Shown here in pieces: positions 1 to 6,650 of a stretch of 28,571 bases of DNA. The notes beneath the pieces are model-generated. The model saw nothing but the letters and a program-made list of their open reading frames with translations. It was not told the DNA's origin and did not search any database. The translations under genes and the position numbers were made by a program. The stretch is from assembly GCA_964636325.1 (NCBI GenBank), contig CAZWRV010000086.1, positions 1 through 28,571 on the forward strand, given 5' to 3'. This DNA comes from CAZWRV01 sp964636325 (GTDB lineage Bacteria; Verrucomicrobiota; Lentisphaeria; Victivallales; GWF2-50-93). The stretch's first letter is position 1, and each line of letters begins with the position of its first letter.

Positions 1-8
1 TGCGGCAT

Positions 9-54
9 CGCAGGTAGGAATACCTGCGCTACTTCAAGTTTCTGACCGACAGAA
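9..54 (+). repeat. Dispersed hairpin repeat, copy A
   Basis: The core at 9-28 is a perfect 8-bp inverted repeat around a GGAA tetraloop (CGCAGGTA-GGAA-TACCTGCG). It is followed by a conserved tail of the form CTACTTCAAGTTT and then a CTGACCGACA-like segment. Copy B at 137-182 is the same unit in the same orientation with a few substitutions in the tail. The family is not identified by name. Confidence 0.75.
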
Positions 55-89
55 CCCCGAGGCGTTTCGCGCTCGGGGAGAGGCACTCT

Positions 90-132
90 CCTGAAACTCG
101 CCTCGAAGTGGCGTAGACATTCCTGTCTGCGC
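90..132 (-). repeat. Dispersed hairpin repeat, copy C (inverted)
   Basis: Read on the minus strand, this copy starts at 132 with a 9-bp stem around the same GGAA loop (GCGCAGACA-GGAA-TGTCTACGC, one mismatch). It continues into a CACTTCGAG tail like that of copies A and B. Two stem positions differ from copies A and B on both arms in a way that keeps base pairing. Confidence 0.65.
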
Positions 133-136
133 AATC

Positions 137-182
137 CGCAGGTAGGAATACCTGCGCTACTTTAAGTTTCCGGCTGACAAAA
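137..182 (+). repeat. Dispersed hairpin repeat, copy B
   Basis: The hairpin core at 137-156 is identical to copy A, and the tail is nearly the same (CTACTTTAAGTTT, then CCGGCTGACAAAAC). It lies 5 nt from the start of inverted copy C, so copies B and C sit back to back. Confidence 0.75.
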
Positions 183-223
183 CTGCGAACCTCGCAGACG
201 GCCGCTCCCAGAAGCTTAAGGTA

Positions 224-247
224 CGACGGGGGCTGTAGGACCCGTCG
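224..247 (-). terminator. Possible terminator hairpin after the GntR-type regulator
   Basis: A perfect 7-bp stem (CGACGGG with CCCGTCG, 10-nt loop) lies about 40 nt beyond the regulator's stop codon in its direction of transcription. No run of T follows on the minus strand, so a classical intrinsic terminator is not shown. Confidence 0.3.
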
Positions 248-288
248 ATATAGGCAACGCGTCCAGCAGTCCGCGTTGTACCTGCTTA

Positions 289-1749
289 TCACCTCGAGAA
301 TTCCACCAGTTTCCGCAACGTCTCCTCCGCGGACGCCTGCCGCGAGAAAAACCTTGCGCCGCAGTCATTGACCGCGCCAATTGTCCAGGCATCGAAATGC
401 ACTGGGATCCAGTTCCTGACGCTCTTCTCAAGAGTCTCATGGATGACATCGTAAGTGACCGGATGCCCCTTCAGCTTCTCCCTGCTGTCATAAAGATCCG
501 AATATATGGGGAGGTTGCCGTGCAAATCCATGAACTCCTTTTGGATATCCCTGCTCGACAGATGTTCGATCAACCTGAGGCATTCGCGGGGATACCTTGC
601 CTTTTTCAGGATTGCCAGCGCAGTGAGGTTTGATTCGAACCTGGCATCGGATGCCGATGGAAGCACCGCCACTTTCCAGCCTTTGGCTCCGGCATCCTGA
701 AGCGCCTGCGTCCAATAGCTGTCGGTCGGGTTGAAGAGAAGTCTTCCGGCAAAGAAGCATTCCCGTATCCGCCTGGATATTTTTTCATGGAGGCCCGTCT
801 CTCCGGCCATGCACTTCAGTCCGACCCCGTCCATCATATTCAGTAGCCTTCCGGTTTTTTCGAGATCAAGGTTGATTTTCCCACCCTTTGGCGTCTGCTC
901 GGCGCCGAATAGCCTGATGAAGAACATGAGGTTAATGCAGAACAATCCGTATTCGTCGTCGGCGGCGAATCTCCTCTCGAACTCAGATGCGATGGAAAGG
1001 ATTTCCTCCGGTGACTCAGGCAGCCGCAGGCTTTTCGACCTTGACAGCATGTCGGAGTTGTAATACAGATATTTGAGCGCCAGCGAGAAAGGCGCGAAGC
1101 GCATGTCTGCGCCCCAGGAATGAAGATGCCTCCTTAGCGCCGCAGGCATTGAGTCCTCGTCGATCCCGAGCCGGCCGACGTCCCCCAGCGCAAGAAACGA
1201 GCCTCTTCCAATTTCCTTGAGAACCGCCAAGGAGTTCTGCACAATGTCAAGCTCACGACCTTCGTCCAGCAGATCCTGGAGATGCCCGTCCATGTAGCTG
1301 AGCATCTTTACGCAGATGTCCGTGTTCCGCGAGTTGAACTCCTCAAGAACCCTTCCGAAGCAGCTCAACGAGGAATCATAGCCCTCGGCAACATAGAATG
1401 AAATCTCCTTGACCTTGCTTTTCGGAGACAGGAAAAAGTCCGGGTTGAAGTCACGGCGCGGGGTTGGGGGCACAGTGCGGGACGGAGATATGGAAAGGCG
1501 CGTCTCCGGCGCCCGGATCGCGCTTTTCACATAGCATCCGCTGCGCGGCCTGATCTCGACCAGGCTGCGCCGCTCCAGCTCCCTCATCGCGTCAAAGACG
1601 AGGCTCTGGCTGACCTTGTAGCTTCTGCCGATCATCCTGGTGGATGCGAGCTTGTCGTCCGCCTTCAAAAAACCCTCGGCGATGCTGCGCGAGATGTCGT
1701 TGACTATCGCGTCCCTGGCTGCTCCAAGCCTGTCCCTAAGCACCTTCAC
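289..1749 (-). CDS. GntR-family regulator fused to a solute-binding-protein-like sensor domain
   Basis: This is a predicted cytoplasmic one-component transcription regulator of 486 aa. Residues 15-74 form a GntR-type winged helix, with the family pattern of an acidic turn, a KLASTR segment, VSQSLVFDAM in the recognition helix region and a GCYV wing. After a Pro/Ser-rich linker (about 80-110), residues 115-480 resemble the periplasmic sugar-binding (SBP family 1) fold, with no signal peptide or membrane segment, so the sugar sensor is inside the cell. The reading frame starts with GTG, with GAGG 6 nt upstream; a second GTG lies two codons in. It is transcribed away from the adjacent alpha-mannosidase gene, which suggests local control of that gene in response to a mannose-containing sugar. 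The ligand and operator are inferred, not shown. GntR-SBP fusions are, to my knowledge, frequent in Lentisphaerota. Confidence 0.85.
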   Translation of the reverse strand: MKVLRDRLGAARDAIVNDISRSIAEGFLKADDKLASTRMIGRSYKVSQSLVFDAMRELERRSLVEIRPRSGCYVKSAIRAPETRLSISPSRTVPPTPRRDFNPDFFLSPKSKVKEISFYVAEGYDSSLSCFGRVLEEFNSRNTDICVKMLSYMDGHLQDLLDEGRELDIVQNSLAVLKEIGRGSFLALGDVGRLGIDEDSMPAALRRHLHSWGADMRFAPFSLALKYLYYNSDMLSRSKSLRLPESPEEILSIASEFERRFAADDEYGLFCINLMFFIRLFGAEQTPKGGKINLDLEKTGRLLNMMDGVGLKCMAGETGLHEKISRRIRECFFAGRLLFNPTDSYWTQALQDAGAKGWKVAVLPSASDARFESNLTALAILKKARYPRECLRLIEHLSSRDIQKEFMDLHGNLPIYSDLYDSREKLKGHPVTYDVIHETLEKSVRNWIPVHFDAWTIGAVNDCGARFFSRQASAEETLRKLVEFSR

Positions 1750-1774
1750 CGGCGGCCTCTAGAGTTAAAATAAA

Positions 1775-1800
1775 CTGATTATATCTGATTGTTTCTGATT
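1775..1800. promoter_or_regulatory. Three CTGATT repeats with 10-bp periodicity (candidate operator)
   Basis: CTGATT occurs at 1775-1780, 1785-1790 and 1795-1800, exactly one helical turn apart, so all three lie on the same face of the DNA. They overlap the likely promoter of the regulator gene, which fits autoregulation. That role is an inference. Confidence 0.45.
1778..1783 (-). promoter_or_regulatory. Likely -10 box of the GntR-type regulator gene
   Basis: On the minus strand the sequence reads TATAAT, a consensus -10 element, 28 nt upstream of the GTG start. The -35 position 17 bp further upstream (1801-1806) reads ATTATC, a poor match, so an activator or an extended element may be needed. 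The box lies within the CTGATT repeat cluster. Confidence 0.45.
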
Positions 1801-1996
1801 GATAATAAGCCGGGGAAAAGGAGCTTTCAAGGGCTGGAAGAGAAAAATTCAGATTTTGTGTAGGAAGGGGTAATTTACAGACTTGTCCGCGTGCGGCTCC
1901 GGATATTCAATCCCCGACTCCCCGCAGAGGATCACAAAGACAGCGTCTTTCTTTCAGCGATCCCATTTTTACGTGCAGGTGAAAAATCGGGTTTCA

Positions 1997-2011
1997 CGCA
2001 TATCTTATGCG
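1997..2011. promoter_or_regulatory. 15-bp palindrome upstream of the alpha-mannosidase (candidate operator)
   Basis: CGCATA-TCT-TATGCG is a perfect 6-bp inverted repeat with a 3-bp centre, 39 nt before the start codon. The size and symmetry fit binding of a dimeric repressor such as a GntR or LacI protein. It does not match the loose GntR operator pattern with GT..AC half-sites, so the cognate regulator is uncertain. Confidence 0.35.
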
Positions 2012-2035
2012 AATGCAAAAATAAACTCCGTTTTT

Positions 2036-2042
2036 GAAAGGA
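2036..2042 (+). promoter_or_regulatory. Shine-Dalgarno that decides the alpha-mannosidase start
   Basis: GAAAGGA lies 8 nt upstream of the ATG at 2051. The longer open frame from 1883 has no comparable site, and its first 56 residues show no similarity to the GH38 N terminus. Confidence 0.6.
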
Positions 2043-2050
2043 TAGGTCCA

Positions 2051-4804
2051 ATGAAGAAGGTTAACGATGCCAAGAAGACCGCATTCGTATTTTCGCATGT
2101 CCACTGGGACATTGAATGGTATCTGCCGTTCAGGTCGTTCAGGTTCTGGCTGATCAAGAGCCTTGACCGGCTCATCGATCCGGTCTCAAAGCAGCCCGGG
2201 TTCAAGACCTTCGTCTACGACGGGCAGGTGGCGCCGATCGACCATTATCTGGAGGTCAAGCCGGAGAACACCGCGGCGATTCGCAGGCTCGTCAAGAACG
2301 GCAAGCTCTCGATCGGCCCCTTCTACACTCAATATGACGAGTGGCTCACCGGGCCTGAGGCGATCGTGCGCAACTGCCTATACGGCATAAGGCGCGCAAA
2401 GGAATACGGCGCCGTCATGAAGGCCGGTTATCTGCCGGACAACTTCGGACATCCCGCCCAGATGCCGCAGATTCTCGACGGTTTCGGGCTCAAGAGCATC
2501 ATCTTCATGCGCGGGATGCCTGAGCGCCCCGACGAGGTCGGCGACCAGTTCATATGGGTCGGGCCGGACGGTTCGCGCATCCTGGGAGTGCATCTTCGTA
2601 ACAGCTACTGCAACGCGCATGCTCCCGGCGCGAAGAGCAACGCCTGGTGGCCCCCGCATTTCCGCGCAGGCGCATTCGGCGAGTATACGCAGACACCGGA
2701 GTTCCTGCACCATGCGGCACGCGAAACAGACATGGAGAAGGGCGTAGAAGCGCTGATCGCCTCCGCCAAGAAGGCGGAATCCGGCTCTCATTCCGGCGTC
2801 ATCGCGCTTGCGAACGGCTACGACAGCGCGGTGCCGCAGGAGACGATCGCCGAGTTGATAACGCTGGCCAACAAGAAGCAGGACGAATACAAGTTCGTCC
2901 ACGGCAACTGCGAGGATCTCACCGACGCGATAATCGCCAACGGCCGCGGGCTCCGCGAATTCCGCGGCGAGCTCTGGGGAGCGAAATACATGATACTCCT
3001 CACCGGAGCGAACACGACGCGCAGCTATCTGAAGCGGGCTAATTTCATCTCCGAGATACTGCTCGAGCAGTATGCAGAACCGCTCTCAGCGCTGGCTTCG
3101 ATCGACGGCGCACCGTGGCCGTCCCTCCTGCTCGAAGAGGCCTGGCGCTGGCTTTTCGTCAACGAGGCGCACGACGGCATCCACGGCTCGAGCGCCGACC
3201 CTGTGCACGAGGAGATGGTGGCGCGCTTCAACGCGGCCAAGCAGATAGCGGTCGGCCTGACGCACGAGGCTCTCGCAGTCCTCGCATCACGTCGTGACGA
3301 TCAAAAGGGGAAAGGCACCCTCATCCTCGCGTTCAATCCGCCCGGAGCATCCGAAAGACATGTGGCCGTGGACACCTGGCTTCACGGTTATGATCCGCTA
3401 AAGCACGTCATCGCCGATGCGCGCGGGAAGGCGCTGCCGGTCCAGAAGCTTGAAAATCCATGGGCCGCTGACAAGGAGTCCAAGACGGAGAGCTGGGCGC
3501 CTGCCTGGCCGGACGGCAATCCGACGCATGTCCTGGTCGATGCTGAGGTTCCGGCCGGAGGCATAACCGAACTCCGCATGCAGGAAGGAGTTCCGCCGAA
3601 AACGAAGTGGGACGGAAAGCTCTCAGACAACTCAATCGAAAACGAACATCTGCGCGTGACATTCAAAGGCGGCTCCATTGAAATTTACGACAAGCGGACA
3701 CGCTGCAGCTACATGGGCCTGAACGTCGTCGAGGACGATGCCGACCGCGGCGACGCCTGGGACTTCTCCGAACCATGGTTGCCGTCGCCCGTCATTTCCA
3801 GCAGCGACTTCCCGAGCAAATGCCGTCTCTTGGAGTCCGGCCCCGTTCGCGCCACGCTGGAAATCACGACTCGAATGCGGGTGCCAAAAAAGCTTGAAGG
3901 CGAAAAACGTTCCCGTGAAAAAGTCGCCCTTGTCCTCGTTTCTAGGATTTCACTCTGCGCCGGAGCCCGCCGGGCCGACGTCCAGCTCAGTCTCGACAAC
4001 CAGGCGTGCGACCACAGGCTCCGCCTCAGATGCCCGACTGGAATAAGGAGCTCCAAGGTTCTGAGTCAGGGCCACTTCGGCATCTTCGAGAGACCGATCA
4101 GGAATCCTTTCGAAGGCAGAAGCGACTGGAAGCAGCCGCCGCCAAAGACATTCCATTTCCGCGAAGTGGTGACCGTACAGGACGATCGCCGCGGCCTGGC
4201 GGTGGCCTCGCGAGGGCTATATGAATACGAGTCCAGGGACACCGGCAAAGGGGTGGACCTCTACATCACGCTGCAACGCGGGTTCGGCCGGATGGGCCGC
4301 GCCAACTTCAAGGCGCGATCAGGTGCGACATCGCCGACAATCCCGACGCCCGGCTCGCAGTGCCTCGGGCTTCAAACCTTCGACTACAGCTTCATCCCAT
4401 TTGAGGTGGGGAAAGGCACCAAGTGCGCATCGTTCATGCCTCAGGCGCAGGCATTCCTTTATCCGGCGATTGCGCATCAGGCGGATCCGGGACACATCCT
4501 GGTTGACGACGCGATCAGGAAATCGGGGACGAAGGGTGCGATCCCAACGCCGGCGTTCATGGTCGGACCGGCAAACATCCGCGTCAGCGCGTTCAAGCGC
4601 GCCGAAGACGGCAAAGGCTGGATCCTTCGCTTCTGGGAGAACGAAGGCCGCAGGACAAAGGCCGTCGTCGAACTGTGCCCTGCTTTCAAGAATGTCACCG
4701 AGACGAATCTGAACGAGGAGCCTCTGCGCAAGCTCAAGCCGTCCGGTGGAAGGATATCCCTAGACGTCGGAGCGTACAAAATCGTGACGCTCAGGCTCGA
4801 ATAG
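2051..4804 (+). CDS. Alpha-mannosidase, glycoside hydrolase family 38
   Basis: This 917-aa enzyme is predicted to hydrolyse terminal alpha-linked mannose with retention of configuration. Near the N terminus, HVHWDIEW gives the zinc-binding His18 and Asp20. LPDNFGHPAQMPQIL (from residue 128) contains the expected nucleophile Asp130, which is also a metal ligand. NEAHDGIHG (371-379) is the family's conserved His-Asp segment. ELWGAKYMILLTGANTTRSY precedes the helical middle domain, and the C-terminal half is the usual beta-sandwich region. There is no signal peptide, so it should be cytoplasmic and act on imported mannosides or N-glycan fragments. The start at 2051 is chosen for its Shine-Dalgarno and family alignment. 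It is divergent from a sugar-sensing GntR-type regulator, its probable controller. Exact linkage specificity cannot be read from the sequence. Confidence 0.93.
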   Translation: MKKVNDAKKTAFVFSHVHWDIEWYLPFRSFRFWLIKSLDRLIDPVSKQPGFKTFVYDGQVAPIDHYLEVKPENTAAIRRLVKNGKLSIGPFYTQYDEWLTGPEAIVRNCLYGIRRAKEYGAVMKAGYLPDNFGHPAQMPQILDGFGLKSIIFMRGMPERPDEVGDQFIWVGPDGSRILGVHLRNSYCNAHAPGAKSNAWWPPHFRAGAFGEYTQTPEFLHHAARETDMEKGVEALIASAKKAESGSHSGVIALANGYDSAVPQETIAELITLANKKQDEYKFVHGNCEDLTDAIIANGRGLREFRGELWGAKYMILLTGANTTRSYLKRANFISEILLEQYAEPLSALASIDGAPWPSLLLEEAWRWLFVNEAHDGIHGSSADPVHEEMVARFNAAKQIAVGLTHEALAVLASRRDDQKGKGTLILAFNPPGASERHVAVDTWLHGYDPLKHVIADARGKALPVQKLENPWAADKESKTESWAPAWPDGNPTHVLVDAEVPAGGITELRMQEGVPPKTKWDGKLSDNSIENEHLRVTFKGGSIEIYDKRTRCSYMGLNVVEDDADRGDAWDFSEPWLPSPVISSSDFPSKCRLLESGPVRATLEITTRMRVPKKLEGEKRSREKVALVLVSRISLCAGARRADVQLSLDNQACDHRLRLRCPTGIRSSKVLSQGHFGIFERPIRNPFEGRSDWKQPPPKTFHFREVVTVQDDRRGLAVASRGLYEYESRDTGKGVDLYITLQRGFGRMGRANFKARSGATSPTIPTPGSQCLGLQTFDYSFIPFEVGKGTKCASFMPQAQAFLYPAIAHQADPGHILVDDAIRKSGTKGAIPTPAFMVGPANIRVSAFKRAEDGKGWILRFWENEGRRTKAVVELCPAFKNVTETNLNEEPLRKLKPSGGRISLDVGAYKIVTLRLE

Positions 4805-5102
4805 ATTCGGATTCAGATTTTCCGATCCGATTGAGAATGTGATGAAACCGGAATGAAATACTTTAGTAAACTTACAATGTTGGGCGCCGAAAATCCGAAT
4901 ATGAAATCCCGCCGGAGTCGGGATTTCTGAAATTTATGCCGTTATTACTTCTGGCTTCAAATGGGTTGCATAACATATCGGGGTTGCTATCGGGATCGGT
5001 ATCGAAAGCATTGAATAATCGAGGAAGGAATCGACCCCGATTCCGATAGCGCTTCCGACACCGATTCAACAACTTCAATCCAATTTGCCGCAGCTGTTGC
5101 AC
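4805..5102. other. Convergent non-coding spacer with hairpins and degenerate CCGAT repeats
   Basis: This stretch lies between the ends of the mannosidase and acetyltransferase genes, which face each other. It contains a 9-bp-stem hairpin (4903-4927) and several variants of a GATTCCGATA/TATCGGGATC motif. The pair at 4986-4999 (GCTATCGGGATCGG) and 5037-5050 (CCGATTCCGATAGC) is an inverted repeat with one mismatch. No gene is supported. Confidence 0.6.
4903..4927. terminator. Bidirectional terminator-like hairpin between convergent genes
   Basis: GAAATCCCG and CGGGATTTC form a perfect 9-bp stem with a 7-nt loop, 98 nt beyond the mannosidase stop and 175 nt beyond the acetyltransferase stop. The ends of the stem are A/T-rich, which gives a short AAA/TTT flank on each strand but no long U-tract. 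Confidence 0.5.
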
Positions 5103-5636
5103 CTATATCTCATGATCCGTCCTTCTCTCCATCACGTAGTCGTCCATAACGAATCCGCCGCCGATTTCGGAGACGATCTCTTTCCTGATGTTGAAACCGT
5201 TTTTTCCGTATGCGGCGATGGCCTTGGAGTTCCTCTTGTTGACGCATAGGATCAGATGTTTGCAGGCGAGCTCCTTGGCGCGAGAGACGGCTAACTTTAT
5301 GGCTGCGGAGCCGAGGCCTTTGCCGTGCATTTCCGGGAGGACGTAGAGCTTGTGCAGCTTGCATTCGCCGCCGGATTCGACGCCGAGAGAAAGGAATCCG
5401 ACCATGGCGCCGCCGTATGAAATCCCATAGTATTCGATGCCATCCTTCTCCATTTCGGCCTTGATCCCATCGGGGGAATACATCCAACCGAGCATGTATT
5501 CGATCTGCTCGTTGGAGATTATGCCGGGGTAGCATTTGCGCCAGATGATCTGCGCAAGCCGGATTATCTCGGGGATGTCGGCTGGGGTAAGTCGCGCAAT
5601 TGCTGATGTTACGGGCAATATGTTCTTCTCGCACAT
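5103..5636 (-). CDS. GNAT-family N-acetyltransferase
   Basis: This 177-aa protein is predicted to transfer an acetyl group from acetyl-CoA to an amine; the acceptor is unknown. The acetyl-CoA-binding motif A is clear: LYVLPEMHGKGLGSAAI, with the HGKGLG pyrophosphate loop at 104-109. It is followed by CVNKRNSKAIAAYGKNGF (131-148), the usual motif B with the conserved Asn and the Tyr before the final strand. The length is typical of single-domain members. AGGAAG lies a few nt upstream of the ATG. It is 59 nt downstream of the DUF4159 gene and may share its transcript. Similarity by eye is to PaiA-type stress or polyamine acetyltransferases, but this is weak. Its fit with the envelope genes upstream is unclear, so it may be only a passenger. 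Confidence 0.88.
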   Translation of the reverse strand: MCEKNILPVTSAIARLTPADIPEIIRLAQIIWRKCYPGIISNEQIEYMLGWMYSPDGIKAEMEKDGIEYYGISYGGAMVGFLSLGVESGGECKLHKLYVLPEMHGKGLGSAAIKLAVSRAKELACKHLILCVNKRNSKAIAAYGKNGFNIRKEIVSEIGGGFVMDDYVMERRTDHEI

Positions 5637-5695
5637 TTTTGTCTTCCTAATCTGTCACAATGATAATTTTGCGAGGTTTCCAAAAATATCATCCT

Positions 5696-6514
5696 TCAAT
5701 GGGTCATGGCGTAGAAGAACCAGTTGATGCTGAACTGGTAGAGGAGTTCGCGGTTCTTCTGTCCGGTGGGAGTGCTTTCGCCGTGGGCGCTTCCGCCGAG
5801 AGGGTTGAGCGCGGTCGGAGGCGAGGAGACCTCCCATCCGCAGCCGAAGTCGTTGGGGCATATCTGGATGGCGGGCCTGCCGTTGAGGTAGGCTACCTGC
5901 ATCGGAGTTCCGGAATTGCCGGCGGTCGGAGTCTCGTCAAGCTGGTACAGCAGCGTGAACATCTCGCCGAAGGCCTTGCTGTCCTTGAGCATCAGCTTCA
6001 GTTCAGCGCCGGGGATGATCCGTTGTATGTTCGACGGAACGCTGTCCAAGAATGGGCCGTTGCAGGCGCAGTCGTCGAGCCACAGGGTTCCGCCGCGGGC
6101 AAGATATTTCTTAAGATTCTCCACCTCCGCGTCCGAAAACTGGAAGGCATAGTGGCTGGTGAAATAGATCAGGGGGTAGTCGAAGATTTCATCGCCCGTC
6201 AGCAGGATGCCTTCGTTGTTGACGTAGACCGGGTATTTGCCGCGGGTGCGCTCGGTGATCTGATACATGAGATACGGCAGGGCCGTGGGGTCGTTGTTCC
6301 AGTCGGACTTGCATTCGGGATTGATCCGGCGGATGGTAACCTTCCCTCGGATGTCCTTGGCCGAGTCAGCGGGCTTCTGGAGGTTGGTGCCGTCGAATGT
6401 CACAGCCTTCTTCTGGACAGCCTGCTGCAGCCAGTTGGGCGCGTCCGCCGCGGAAGCTGTGAAAACGGCCGCCGCCGTAAGAGCGAAAGCAAATGCAATG
6501 GATAAGCGAATCAT
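5696..6514 (-). CDS. DUF4159 secreted protein
   Basis: This 272-aa protein has an N-terminal signal peptide (hydrophobic stretch followed by TASA, cleavage near residue 22). The body matches DUF4159: YPLIYFTSH (113-121) is followed by a helix and RGGTLWLDDC (140-149), a Rossmann/GATase-like arrangement similar to the amidotransferase-like segments of the VWA protein further upstream in the operon. No catalytic function is established for DUF4159. In planctomycetal and verrucomicrobial genomes it often travels with MoxR, DUF58 and BatA genes, as it does here. The ATG at 6514 is preferred because AAAGGA lies just upstream and the signal peptide then starts properly. A TTG at 6547 would add 11 charged residues. 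The residue pair DDC followed by AC may form a disulfide, but this is a guess. Confidence 0.82.
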   Translation of the reverse strand: MIRLSIAFAFALTAAAVFTASAADAPNWLQQAVQKKAVTFDGTNLQKPADSAKDIRGKVTIRRINPECKSDWNNDPTALPYLMYQITERTRGKYPVYVNNEGILLTGDEIFDYPLIYFTSHYAFQFSDAEVENLKKYLARGGTLWLDDCACNGPFLDSVPSNIQRIIPGAELKLMLKDSKAFGEMFTLLYQLDETPTAGNSGTPMQVAYLNGRPAIQICPNDFGCGWEVSSPPTALNPLGGSAHGESTPTGQKNRELLYQFSINWFFYAMTH

Positions 6515-6650
6515 GACGTCCTTTGTCTTTTCATTATCCCGATTCAATTGTAGGCGGTTTCAGGTTTCAGTATTCAGGGTTAAGAATTTGACTTCCGACT
6601 AGCGACGCCCGACTCTCGGGCCTGATACATGTAACTCTTTACTGATATAC
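6515..6650. promoter_or_regulatory. Leader of the DUF4159 gene with a hairpin and a possible -10 box
   Basis: GCCCGA-CTC-TCGGGC at 6607-6621 is a perfect 6-bp hairpin just after the end of the preceding gene. A TACAAT on the minus strand (6547-6552) could be a -10 box for the DUF4159/GNAT pair, but the -35 region is poor. The stretch between them has TTTCAGGTTTCAGTATTCAG-like short repeats. Whether transcription continues from the upstream genes cannot be decided from sequence. Confidence 0.35.

Larger units (their letters stand above)
1..288. other. Non-coding, hairpin-rich spacer downstream of the GntR-type regulator
   Basis: No convincing gene is present; the short open frames here lack family features. 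The stretch is crowded with perfect or near-perfect inverted repeats: 9-28, 55-61 with 72-78, 77-82 with 86-91, 111-132, 137-156, 183-188 with 192-197, and 224-230 with 241-247. Three of these (9-28, 111-132, 137-156) belong to one dispersed repeat family and are listed separately. The hairpin nearest the regulator's stop codon may serve as its terminator. The rest look like repeat-derived structure rather than a single defined RNA. Confidence 0.7.
1750..2050. promoter_or_regulatory. Divergent control region between regulator and alpha-mannosidase
   Basis: This 300-bp non-coding stretch separates two divergent start codons. The regulator side (1765-1810) is AT-rich and carries a TATAAT box plus three phased CTGATT repeats. 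The mannosidase side carries a 15-bp palindrome at 1997-2011 and a Shine-Dalgarno at 2036-2042. No clear -35/-10 pair for the mannosidase could be picked by eye. An open frame runs upstream from 2051 to 1883, but it has no family similarity and is treated here as leader, not protein. Confidence 0.7.

Noticed and set aside
29..449. Small minus-strand open frames of 87 and 77 codons at the left edge
   Set aside because: They run through hairpin repeats or overlap the regulator's 3' end out of frame, and have no family features or ribosome-binding site.
1883..2050. N-terminal extension of the alpha-mannosidase by 56 residues
   Set aside because: It has no family similarity, signal peptide or Shine-Dalgarno. 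The ATG at 2051 has a good site and places the zinc-binding motif at the normal distance from the N terminus.
6607..6621. Intrinsic terminator after the 1524-aa gene
   Set aside because: The stem is only 6 bp and no T-run follows on the minus strand. It is reported as a hairpin in the leader only.
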